Assembly: GCF_964199755.1 (NCBI RefSeq)
Contig: NC_133897.1
Span: 19,210,492 to 19,274,491, forward strand
Direction of reading: 5' to 3'
Source: Larus michahellis
Taxonomy: Eukaryota > Chordata > Aves > Charadriiformes > Laridae
DNA: 64,000 nucleotides
Part shown: positions 26,641 to 39,100 of the stretch, piece after piece
Layout: every line of letters starts with the position of its first letter
Numbering within the stretch: position 1 is the first letter of the stretch
The notes under the pieces: generated by a model
The model's database searches: none
What the model saw: the letters and a program-made list of their open reading frames with translations, nothing else
Told to the model about the DNA's origin: nothing
Position numbers and translations under genes: made by a program

Positions 26641-26928
26641 TTAAAGTAGTTGCTGTGTTAAAACAGGGGATAAAATTTTAAGTATCTTCTGTTCTTCCTT
26701 ATTTGTTTCAATGCAGCTTTTTGTGCAGCTAATTATTAAGGAGGTATTCTAAAACTTAGGAAAGGACTTTATAGGAGCCATGTTTCTTGATTTTAAACTG
26801 TACTCTACTCCAACGCCACAATATAGAAATAGATTTACTTTTGGAACAAACTACAAGTACATTCGCACAGTTTGTGACAACTTAATTGTCTCCTTAGAGG
26901 TCTAGGAACAGACTTTCACACCCGATTA

Positions 26929-27102
26929 TTATAAATCTTGTCCCAGGCGTTCTATTTCATCAATCAGGAAATCAATGTCTTGGTGAGTTGCTGCAGGGTT
27001 TGAGATGACCATCCGGAAGAAGTTCACTTTGTCTCCCAGGGGCTGATAGCTCACCATGGTCGTTCCATACTCCATCATCCTGGCTTTTATCACTGGTGCC
27101 AC
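26929..27102 (-). CDS. GAD2: GAD2 exon 16, last coding exon (residues 529-585 and stop)
   Basis: The exon begins after acceptor GCGTTGCAG and reads [15 protein letters not shown], then [22 protein letters not shown], then [20 protein letters not shown] and TAA at 26931-26929. This is the invariant C-terminus of GAD65. The only difference from human that I can see is Asp for Glu in F-L-I-x-E-I-E. The 57-residue coding part matches the family exactly in length. A triplet repeat rich in A and T lies 25 bp upstream of the acceptor on the minus strand. Confidence 0.97.
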   Translation of the reverse strand: MAPVIKARMMEYGTTMVSYQPLGDKVNFFRMVISNPAATHQDIDFLIDEIERLGQDL

Positions 27103-30100
27103 CTGCAACGCAACAAAAAGCAGGGGGTGATGATCATGATTATTATCATCATTATTATAATTATTTTAATTATTTTCATTATTACCATCATCCTTATTTT
27201 TACAACAAAACACACAGTATGTTTTCTTTTTTAGAAAAGATGAAGAGCTACAAGAAGCAGTTCAAACGAAATCACATCCACTATTGATAAAAAAGTTAAC
27301 CTCTGTTAAGAAATAAGTGGCTTATTGAAAAGACATTGAGTTTATCCTGTTTCTGTGTCCTGCTCTTAAAATCACTGGGGAATTTCCCACACCCAACTTT
27401 CTCAATATTGAATATTGCTGACAGCCACACAGTAGCTGTTTTTTTGTAGCACTCAAAGCACATTGTTATGATCGTTTTCCATCTTCTTATCATATGCCAG
27501 AGTGCCATGGTATTATCAAGCTATTGTTGCACTTGCTGGGTTTAGCAATTGCAGTCTACAGTAACTTCAGTAAATTATATATAGAGTTCATTTATGTACT
27601 CTAGCGACCAGGCAAACACCAAACTTGGAGACCAGAGTAAGGTGGTGCTAGCCTAACCTGCAGTAAAACGACCGGGGAGGTGTCATTTCACAGAATATGT
27701 TGAGGTGACCTTGCTCTGTGCCCTGGGAGACCATTTCAAGGACTGCCTGCCTGCAAGGATTTCACTGGTCACTACGTGACGTCCTGGAGGACGCTGCTTA
27801 CCTTCATAAGGCGGCTCGTTCTTTCCTCATTGTCTTCCATACTGCGCAAGCTGGGAGGTATATACCAGAAGCAGACGTTTGTGTGCTGAGGCTAAACACA
27901 GAATAATAACGGTTTGCACTGAAAGAAATGCTCGTAATAGCTCAGTTGCAATTAAGTTCACGCCTTTCCCCCCCTCTCATACATCATATTGTGACAGCAG
28001 TCAATGGTTTTCATTATTCTGGTCCACTGAGAGTCATCATCATTATTAATGCGGAAAAGATAATTTTAGGCACTTTATTCCCAGGGTGTCAGATGCAGAA
28101 ACACATCATCCAGCTGTGCAAGTGTATTTATCCCCTACTGAGAGGCTCCTAGATTTTGTAGGTGCTGTTCCCTCCAGAGGCTGAAGGGAGTATGTGGCTA
28201 AGGCAAGAGTCTACTGCAGATAATTTAGAGGTGAGGAACTCTGTCATTTACTTTTATTACATGACAGAATAATACAAAATCTGGTTCTGTAAACAAGAGT
28301 CACAGGTGGTACGTAAGAGAGTCTAAGATTTTCTTACTTTAATGAAATTTATTACTTCTCAGTTTGATTCAGCTAGCTGCCATATTAATATGCATCCACG
28401 ACAGCATCTGTCTAGTTTAACTCATATGGGAGCACCAAGTAGAAAGGCATAAAGTAAGAAACAGTTGACATTTCGTATATTTTTGCAGCCTCCCAACAGT
28501 TGCCTGCCTTGCTACGTTCCTCTTTGCTGGATGCTCAAAGCGTGAGTTATAGCAACTCCTACTGCTGCCGGTTCCTTTACTCATCATCAGACCCAGTGGA
28601 CCAAATCCAGTGATGATGTGTGAGATGCAGGAAATAAATCACAGAGTGGCATGTGGGTATGAGCCTGTGATCTCAGTTTGAAGGAACATGGTGACGTTTA
28701 TCCTTGTGCTGCAGAGCACTTAGGCACGCACTAAGTGATTGCTACCAGGGAGCGACGTTCTGAGAGACAAAACCTTCCAAGGCAAGTACAGAGAGCAAAA
28801 ACCACCACAAGTAGGAGGAAAAAGCTAGAACAGGATTTTTTTTTTTTACTCTATTACAGGCAAAACACCAGTTAACTTTGTACCAGAGGTCTCTACCAGG
28901 CCTGCCCCCAGGTAACACAGCCGGAGAGGGTTGCCATGAAGAGATGGCTGAACACGGGACAGTTCAGATGTACAGCCACACAACCCAGGCTGCACTGCCT
29001 TGCCCTGGGCACTGTGCTCCAGCTGAGCACCTGGCACCCAGGGGTCCTGTCTCAACCAGACTCCCTCAATGGAATCAAGAGGTATCTGCACCCCGCACGG
29101 TGGTGTAGCCTCTGTCACATGAGCCAGCTGGGCTCCTGAGCAACACCAGCCCATGCCCTGCTGTACTGCACCCCAGGGCAGCAGGGACTGCAGGGCAGAT
29201 GGTCTCCCTTGGTCACCCCAGGTCCCCTGTGACTGCCCACCTGATAAAACCACTTTGCACAACAGTCCTTTCAGAGTTCCACGGGGCACTGTAACTGCCC
29301 ACTCAAAACAGACCCTCCTATTAAGAAAGCCCAATTTGTTTTTATTACTTAATAGCTGGTTCTAATTGTGTGTGTGCTGGGTTAGCCCAAGATGCCAGTG
29401 TTTAGTTCCGGTGGGGTGAAACTGTGCAAACCGAAATCTTAAGCACAGCTGCCTCATCTCCCTTGTCCTTGGATCCCATGAGGAAGAGAGATATTGGCAC
29501 AACAGGTTTTGTTACAAGGGGCACCGCTTTCTGTCATGTGCTGTTGGTTTGACCTGTTGATAGCATCCCAAAAGGTGACTAACACAAGTGCTGTTTACCA
29601 ACTAGGAAAAAAAAGTTGTAACGCATACCTTTCCATCAAACACCATTTCATACCCTTCTCTGTTCTTTATTTTATTGTACAGGTATTCTGCAAGTTCCAA
29701 GCACTTATCAATCTGTGCTTCAAATCCTGTGGTTCCCTTTAGAGACAGAGGGAGAAAAAAAGTTTTGTGAGTGTCTGTTTTGTGAACCGAAACAGCAAAA
29801 GGACCACGCAGCACTTGCCAAAGCACCAGCACAAGTCACCTCTCAGAAGTCTCTGTGTGACAGATCAAGGATCTGGTTCTACGAGATGGAGGACGCTCTG
29901 CTCATTTGCCTCTAGCTCTTGCCACTGACTCCCCTATAGCCACCTCTGCAAAACAAGCCCCAGGTGCTAGTTTGGTTCTCAGCAAAATATCGTTAACTCC
30001 GATGCAGGGTGCCCTCGTCAGTAGCTTTTCCAGAGCACGATTTCGAACAGCCTGGGCAGGCACAGAGGAGGGTCGCTAGCAGGTTCCAGGCATGGGGAAT

Positions 30101-33100
30101 CTCCTGCTATTTTCAGAACAAGGGATTTTAATCTTCCAGAGGTGATGTGCTGGGGGCTTTTCCAAGAATAATTTTTATTTTTCGGTTAAACACAGAATGG
30201 GCAGATACGCTTTTAGAGCCGGGCCTGAAGCCTGTGAAAATGCGCATTTTTGTTTAGATAGTGCCCTGCCTCTGTAGTGTTTTTCTCTCTTCTTTTCTAA
30301 TTGACATCATATAAACCCAGAAGCTGTGTTTTTAAGAGTTGCAGCAAAACCTGCTTTTTCTTCTCTGGCAGAAGTCATAATCCTCTCTCTGTGACATCAT
30401 AATTGTTCCTGCAGTCACCAGCTGTGATGCCACAAACAAAAGATCCAGCTTTATGAGGGAGGAAGGGGAATAAACAGCTGGAATAGATAAACTGTTTAAG
30501 AAACACACATCCTACTTTGTAATGTTAATATTACAAGTGGAGTGTGGGAAGAGAAAAAGCAGTACAAGGCATATTGAAAAAATGGGGTTTAGAAGAAGAA
30601 ATGTCTCTGAGGAATGGACGTGTGTCCCTGCTAAATCTGTTCTGGCAGTGCAGAACTGACTTAAAAGCCTATGTCATTATCCCTCTGTGTACAGAGATTT
30701 CAAAACAGGGTAGGGCCAGCGCAGCCCCAGGAGAAAGGCTTGGAGTTAGAGAAAGACATGTGGCTCAAACTGCCTGCCACTCTGGAGACGCCAGTTAGCA
30801 CAGCAGCTATTGCGACCACAGAAACTTCCATCCTCCTTTACAGCCTCCCACATCTCCAGCTACATTTGATGACTGTCTTGGAATTGTTTTCAGAGTTTTA
30901 ATGAAGCACATGAGGATCTTTTAAGGCTTTCTGGAAATGAAAACAGCGATGTCATCTCCTCTGAAGAAACCTGAGGCAACTTGACAAAATAGACTGGATA
31001 AATATATGGAAGAACTTGTTTAGCAACATTCTACAAATACAGATGAATTAATCGTTAGAGTTGGTGTTTTCAGATTTCCCAGAGAACAGATTTTGATGAG
31101 TTTTCCTCTGCTCCTTCAAAAGATGACTTTGTATCTACTGCATGCAATGAAATGAGGTATTCTGGTCTTGATTTGCCACATTTAATTTCTGAATGTCATT
31201 AAAACATCTTTTTATTTCCAGAAATCTTCGTAACAACATTCTCAGGTATATGATTTACACTGTTAGACTCCTACAGTCACACAAAGAAAATGCTATGCAA
31301 AGCCACGGAGTTTAAGTTTCAAAATCATGTGTGCTGCTTTGAAGCTAAATTATTAAAAGTATAAAAACCCAGAAAATAATAATGTTCTTTCTTTCATGTT
31401 ATATATGGGAAATTCAGGTCAGATATTCTCTAAGATGATGATTACAGAAAAAAACCCCTGTATCTGGTGTGCATTATTTTAATACAAGCAAACATATTGC
31501 AGGCAGTCCTACCTTTGCCCTCCACATCAGCCATAGCTTGAAGACATCAACGTGCCGTCCACATTGCAAAGCCTTGTCTCCCGTGTCGTAAGACAGGTCG
31601 TAGTGCTTGTCTTGTTGAAAGAGGTAGGAAGCATGCATTTGATTGCAGCTCTGCATCAATCCCTTATAGAAACAAAGACACAAACAAGTGATGTTGGCAC
31701 AGATGTGACTACTGTTTTGAGGATTGCTTTGGGCGAGAAGTTACAAATGCCCAAATCCAGTGGAATATGTGTCCAAGTGGAAAAGGAAGATCAAAAAAAA
31801 GAGACAAAACCAGACTCAGTTGCTCAGTGGAATAAGTTTTTCCTATCCTGTTCAGTGCCCAGGACACCTTGGTACCTGACCCAGCAATGTGTAATCTACT
31901 CCCAGAGCCAAGGCATTTTTTTTAAAAAAACCTGGATGTTGTAGTTCCTAGCATCATTACGCCTACGTTCATTTTTGGATCTTGCTTTTTATTCCTTGTT
32001 CTGGTTCCTTTTCCTCCTTTCCTTGGAAGGCTTTTTTTTCTGGTTGAGTCAGACCAAGGCAATTTCGTGACTATTCTAAATAGTATCACACCACTTTTCT
32101 AATTGCTTTGGTGTCTAAAGTCCTGATTTTCATTGTTTTCTTTCTTTGTAGGCACAGTTTCTGCAAATCCCTCAGCTGCAGATCGGATGCTTAAGTGGTA
32201 TAGAAAGCTTTGAACAGACAGAAGAGCATATGGCCTTTAAACAGCCAGCTAGAGCTATTTCTGGGTTGCAAGATACCATTTTGAGAGGCAGCTTTGTGGG
32301 AGGGCCAGAAGCCAACAAGGTGAAGAAACCTGGCTCATGAAAGCATGAAGTTTCCTTTTTAGCTTTTTAAGTGAAGTGCAGAGAGTCGTGTTCTGGCTCT
32401 AGTTAAGTCCTCAACCAAGTTTAAGGTATACCTTAGGGCTGTTGCCTAAAACTGCAATTTCCAGTCCAAGAAGAAACAAAACTTGGCTGTTTATCACAAA
32501 GTCTAATCTTTATGTGTAACTCAAAACTGAGATAGTAAAATGAGAGGGAAAAAAATTTGGCTTTCTCTTAATCTGAGCCATCTGTTCTCACTAGGGGTCA
32601 AGGATGGTACTGACTTCAACCAGGCAGGATTTGTCTCAGGGAACTGACCCAGAGGGCAAATAAAAGCCAGCTTCTTTCTTCCTAAGTGCAATCACTTTGC
32701 ATACAATCTGTTGTACAGCTGTTAGCAAAACAGCAACCAGCTTTTTGATAGCTGGTCTAGTAAGTGGTGGTTGTACTGCAGCTGTCCCAGTAACTGATGG
32801 TTATATGAAAACTGCAGACTTGAAGGGCAATTCAAATTCTAGTGCTAAACGAAATGTCTACTTTTTATTCCGAGTGAACTTAACCTTCCCTTTTTATATC
32901 CATGTGCCCCAAAGTGGATATATGGATCAGAGCTGGGCTGAAATATCATGTAAGTCTAGAAAGTGTAACGAAGCTTAGATTCTGGACCAAATGTGATGCT
33001 GCACGTATACCATATCATTCATCCTCAGAGGACTAGAGCTGCCTACAGTAAACTAGTGGGGTTACGCAGTTACGCACCCACAACTTAACTAGAGACACAA

Positions 33101-36100
33101 AAGACTGTCGAGACAGTGCCATTAATTGGCTCTCTCATTTCTGCTAGACAGCTACTTAAACTCCTTTTGCAGTCACAGCCTGAGCACACGACTAGAGGTC
33201 TATTTCTCAGTTTCTTTTCTAATCCTTATCGCATTAGCAAATACTAGCTATGACACAGTTACGAAGAAAACACCCAGGATTTGCAGAAGCAAAATGTCAG
33301 AAAGGATCAGAGCAGTGAGGATGCTGGGACATACCTCTTCTCTTACCAGCAGGGCTGAACACTGCAGTGGGACGCCCATCATCTTGTGAGGGTTCCAGGT
33401 CACCGAATTGGCCCTGGGACAGCAAACCACACAAAACTCAGACATTGTACTGTGATGGTGAAACCGAGGAGACATTTAGTAATAATAATAATGATAATGA
33501 ACATGTAGCAATGCACACCTTTTTCTGAGCAAGCAAAGCTGAAAATAATCATGGGTGATTATTTTGGGTGATATTTTGAAAGCAATGCCTTCATAAGGGA
33601 CCTAATCCGCTCTAGTTGGGTTTTGGATGACAATTCTGGCAACTTACCTCAGGATAATTGCTCTATCCACTGAATTTAATCAGTATTAAACTTTCTGGGG
33701 AGTCATCCACACTTCATAAACGTAGGGCAAACTTCCTAAAAGCACCCACCTGAGTGATGAACTTTCTGAAGGCACACAGCTGATTGAAGCTGCAGACAGG
33801 AAGCTGGCAAACTAGCATTTTCCCTCCCATTGATTCCAGTTTCAGTACGATTTTGGTAAGCACCTCACATAAGCAGGTTTGAAAATTCCTTTAAATTCTT
33901 CTGGGTACCTCTAAGTCTCTGAGTAACTTGGAAAACCTGGCTCAAAGTAATTTTTCTCCTCGCTCTGCTGACGGCAAATTTTCACAGCTCCTGAATTGCA
34001 GCTTGGCTATGACAATTCACACAACTGGAGGACTGGGTCCAAAATTACCACAGGAATAAACAAAGAACTGATCCCCCCTTCCACAAAAGAGTCTGATCCT
34101 GCCTCCCTTCAGGACACATTCACTGTGAAAATAGCTGTCAGCCCAGATCTTGTGAAGGAACAGGGCGCTGTCACAATGCAGCTTAGAGATGAGACATTTG
34201 GGACTGTGGCAAGGGCTGAATGGAAGACTGTCCAGTTCTTTATTATTTTAATTTTGTGTTATGCTTGACTGGCTATTTGTTAATTACTATTATTACATAT
34301 GATGATTAGCTGATAGATGTATACATTTGCATCCTATTTGGCAGGCTGTCGAGGATTCACAGGATTCCACATGCAGTGATTTGAGGTTTGACGGTATAAA
34401 TCAGTCAACTGGGGCATGTAAAAAGCACCCAGGACACACTTGCAGGTAACATTTATTTGAACAGGGATGAGAATGCTGGAATCTGGCAGTACTTTCCTTT
34501 GTAGGATTTGGAGACAGCGCTACAGGTTTATGCATGTCCTTATCATTTCCTGCCAAATTGCTTCCACTCTTTCAAAGTAAGCAACTCCAAACTTCACATG
34601 GACACCGTGCAGCACTTCTGTGCTTTCCTTCTTTGCTATTTAAATGGGACTGCACAAGTGCCTGATGCAAAATCTGTAGGGTACAGTCTTACACAGGCAA
34701 CATCTGGCCACTTGGCTTGGCTTTTTGAGTATTTGGCAGCTTTTAATCAGCTCAAAGTCAGTCATCTGATTACAACGCCAAAGCTAATGATTCTGAACAT
34801 GCATTCAGGTCTATGAATCTCCTTTGATACGATACTTTTTAATTTTTATCTATGCTTATGCAGAATCAGGCAGAAATTCTTTAAGAGATTTCTAGGTAAT
34901 AGCAGTGGTATGGGTCTTCTCAAGCAAAAGGATTATTTACTGACAACAGCCAGATGTTAATTATCTACCTAAAACGTTTAATTTACCCTAAGGTCATTTT
35001 ATTTCCTCAGCTACATCCCAATTGCACACAGAATGAAGTTAATTATGTAAAAAAAAAATCCACCATTTTTCATTTGTTATCAGTTGTTCTGGGCTTCAGA
35101 CATCAGTATGTGCTTGAAGAAATTGCTGACTGAGACAAACAGTGAAGGAAAAAAGCTACGTGGATCCACAGATGTTTTCTGAAAGCACCTCACATTTGCC
35201 CAAATAACTGAGCACCAAGCACCTATGTGATTTTTTGGCTGTGAATCACAGACAGGTAAAAAAAAAAAGGAGGAGAAGTTTTCCTTTAGAGATTTCAAAT
35301 GTATGACAGGAGAGATTCAAGACTGGCAGAACCTGGTCCTCAGCCATCATTATAAACACACTGAAGTGCATTCACTGACCAGCAGCAGCTCCAGGAAGGA
35401 TGCCCAGACCCTTTATGGGAGCCCTCATTCAGCTGCGAACACGCTTTCCTCACATAGCTGACACCCCCTGCCCAAGCCTCTGGGAGAGGGACACCAGACC
35501 GAAACTCCTGACAGTGACCAGACCTATCTGCTCCAGACAACAGGGGACATGCTCCCTTCAGGGTGCCTTGGAGCAGCTTGAAATCTGCCATGTGGGGACT
35601 GGAAGGCACAGTAAGGATGGTCCCGCAACTCCTCCTGCCTCTGACAGAACTGATTTTGCTGGACTGCCTGTTACCAGAAGGATGGAAGTACTCAGAGCAC
35701 AGAGTGCTCCATTTAATGCTCTCTCCTTCTATCCTTCTCCCCTATCAACCATGAGTACCAGCTCCAGTTCTCTTCTACCCAGACCTGTGATGACTGCGTT
35801 GTACTCGAATATCTACCATAAAACAGGAACATCTGTAAAAGTTGGGTCTAGTAAGTCTGCTCTAAAGGTGCCATGTTTGAGATATGGACAAACTGTAATG
35901 AGCTGCTGTGTCCATCTATCAGTGGAACAGCACTGGAAATGAAAAATTTCATTACTTCGTTGCCAAACATATGGAGATGGTGCTTATCAAAGCACTAGAT
36001 AAAATCCAGTGGAGTTTTGGATCTAAAGCACATTATTTGGAAAATTCTCCGATATCGATTCAACCTGAACTTCTCATTCCAGCTGAATTTGGACAGCAAT

Positions 36101-39100
36101 TTGGGAGGCAAATTCTATTTTTCATAAGCCGTCCTCACAGCCAACTGTGTAGATTTTTCTAACTTCCTAGATATTTGGATGTTATGTCCTTTTAATGCAC
36201 AACATGTAAGTTTGGAGTGCTGACGGCAGTCTTAACTAAATCGAATTCATAGAACTATTGGCTACTTTCCAAATTTTGCACGTGAGACGTATGAGAAAGG
36301 AACTGAATCATCAAGGTATCCTCCTAATCTTCAGGAACAGAATGAGGAAGTTGTTTGCAATTTTAATTGGCAAGGAACAGCAATTTGATTTAGAGATAAA
36401 AAAGGTGGACGGGAATAATAACTTACTCTCGAACAGCATGAGCTTCAGAAATATAGACAAATGTGAGAGTGACTCCATCGAGCCCAGTATACTGCCTCTA
36501 GCAAGTGGCCTAAACAGGTGCCTGGGAAGAATACAAAACAGGGCAAGCACATACGACCTTCCTCCAAATATTCTCTGAGCCCCCAGTCATTTGGGGCTCA
36601 CAGAATCCCGAATGGGTTTTATCTGTCTTCCCTTGAGCACAGGTAAATCTTAACATCCCACGGCAAGGAGTTCCACAGCTTAACTGAAAGTTTCTGAATA
36701 AGCAGCTGTTTGTAAGTTTAAATTCAGTCTTTCCAGACTCTGGACTGGACTGGCATCACTTATGTTCATCTCTGTGTATGTGCAATGCTCACGAGCTCAT
36801 GACTACAACTGTGTACACCCAGGCACAGATCCACTGAAAAGTCACTAACGCAGCCTGGAGGGGGATGTGACGGAGCAGTGGTCGGTGACCACCAGGACAC
36901 CAGTCCAAACTGCAGGCGCATCCTTACTTAGACTTAGACTGCACGCAAGACCTCTGAGATTAATTTCTTAGAGAAATGTAATTGCTAATCCATGTTGGAC
37001 ACTGTATCAGAGCATGCTGCAGAAACCACTCTGGAGCGGTGAATGTATGCTGGAAGGAATGAAAATGCAGACAAGAAATGTCTGCTTTGTACCACAAAAC
37101 AAAACGCCACGCTACTGCGGCATTGAACAAAGGCACTTAGCAATGCTATTTCAACTGGAAGGACAGTTCACATAATTTCCTCATACTGTATCTTGGGGAT
37201 AATACGGATTTTTTATTTTTATTTATAATTTTATTTGTAATTTATTTATGGTAATCACAAGTGTGTTAAAGTGCATTTAATAAACGTGTTTAATTAGCAT
37301 TAATAAATCATACCTTTCAACGCCATTTAACTTCCATTTGTGTTTTCTTGACATCAGGAGCCCACCACCCCATGCTCCCTAGAAGGCAAGACACATTATC
37401 TTAGTAAGAGAACTCTGCATTCCTCCGTGATGACATCTGTGCGTTCACATCAGTTTGGGGCCCCTTCTTTTTTCCTGCTGATGTGGCACGTTCCAAAATG
37501 ACCAGGCAGATGGGGCCTGAGGCATTAGCTGTGCTAACAATTTTCTTCCAGTAGCCTGGAAGCAGCAGTTTATGGCCCGTGATCTGAGTGCCCACCCTTG
37601 CCGTCTGCTAACCCCTCCCTCGCCACCTCCTCTGACATTGACACATTGGGCTGCCTGTGCTGCAATTAACGACTTGCAGAGCTGCTCCTGGGAAAGCTGC
37701 CTTTTCTCTTCTAGTGACTAAGTGATGGTAACAAACCAGACTGGGATCTCAGCCGCTCTGGTGAGTTTTCATCATATTCCAGACCACTACGGCTTGCCCC
37801 CTACTCATTTGCTTTCGCTTACAGAGATCTGGGACAAGCAGGCATTTCATCTGACTGAGTCGTAGTTTAAGGTAAATACAAATTCTTCCTTTGAATTGGA
37901 CTGATTTTGGCTGACACAGTAATCCAAAAGCAAGATACCCAGACCTACGGAAATTCAATTACTAAGGCTTTTGGGAGAAAGGATTTGCAAAAACGACACA
38001 AAAGCTATGCTAGGGCTGAAAGATGATCCTTCAGACAGATTTATTGGCAAGAGCCCAGATAAAGCTAAGTAGCCAATCTGATAAATTTCTCTAGCATTTG
38101 CATTAACCTGCTTAGCAATTTGCAGTACTTTATTCCAGACAAACGTAGCCTTTTCCTTATGTATTTGTTTTGCAGCTGCTGTAGAAGCTGAGCCAGTGCT
38201 CAGTACGGTTCTTATGTCTTTCTTGTACTAACGGCATTTAGAGATAAAGCTGAAGGCCAAAAAGCACTCAAACTAGGTCATCTGAAGTGTCCCAGTTGCT
38301 AAAAGTACTGTGCAGTCACAGCTCCTAAAATGTCCCCCTGATCTGAGCCTTTCAGAGGAGTGGGAAGGCAGTGCTTGGATGTTAGACTTAATTACAGGAA
38401 GCAAATACAATGGGTTTTAATGCTGACACACCTTGTAAGCCAGCCCATGGCATAAGATGATACTTACATCCACGTGCATCCAGATTTTGTATTTCTTGCA
38501 GATGTCTGCAATAGCTATGAGAGGATCAAACGCCCCGTACACTGTTGTCCCAGCCGTGGCACTCACCAGAAAAGGAACAAATCCCTGCAAGAAAGCAGAG
38601 AGGCATTTGGGGAGGTCAGAGTGCTGCAGCCTCCTCAGCCTGCAGCAGCCCCAACTCCTCTTGTGCTGCCTCCACAGTGAGCCCACAAGTGTCTCCTAGA
38701 GGACATCCCTGCTACATTACACCGGTTTTCTCGTAGTTCAGATGCTAGTGGTATTACAATTTCTACCTTAAGGTGGCAGCAAACTTCCAAACCAGCATCC
38801 TCCATTTATTAGGATGCATGAGACAGGTGAGGGCTCAAAAGAACAATTCTGCTCCACACCACCTGCCTGAAACAAAAAGATCTGCTCTTCATGATGTCGC
38901 GTAAAACAACCCTCACCAAAGCACCGCCCTGCAAGAAGTATCTCCGGTGGACTGTCCCCTGGGCTGTAGTACAATTATCCCAGCGAGTGTCTGAGCGTGT
39001 GGTGGCCCAGTCCTGTCAGTGGGAGCATCTTTCCTGGGGGGTGTCTCCTGGGGGCAGCGCAGAAGGGAGTCGTGGGGATCACCTCCAGCCCCATCCCTCC

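Larger units (their letters stand above)
24420..26928 (-). other. GAD2: probable GAD2 3' UTR
   Basis: Downstream of the stop codon the minus strand is AT-rich, has no long frame and contains no recognisable repeat until the CR1 piece at 23,678. Mammalian GAD65 mRNA is known to be long (about 5.7 kb), which implies a 3' UTR of several kilobases. A 3' UTR of up to about 2.5 kb would fit here. The end is not determined. Candidate hexamers are listed separately, and the extent is an inference. Confidence 0.5.
33414..37313 (-). other. GAD2: GAD2 intron 11 (3.9 kb)
   Basis: Carries an AATAAA cluster just after the donor (37,212-37,246), a probable old CR1-like fragment at 36,590-36,760, and a plus-strand frame of 180 codons at 35,400-35,942 that I do not recognise and regard as chance. 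Confidence 0.8.

Noticed and set aside
35400..35942. 180-codon plus-strand frame in GAD2 intron 11
   Set aside because: No recognisable motif, antisense to the gene, and its composition is low-specificity Ser/Pro/Leu. Probably chance.
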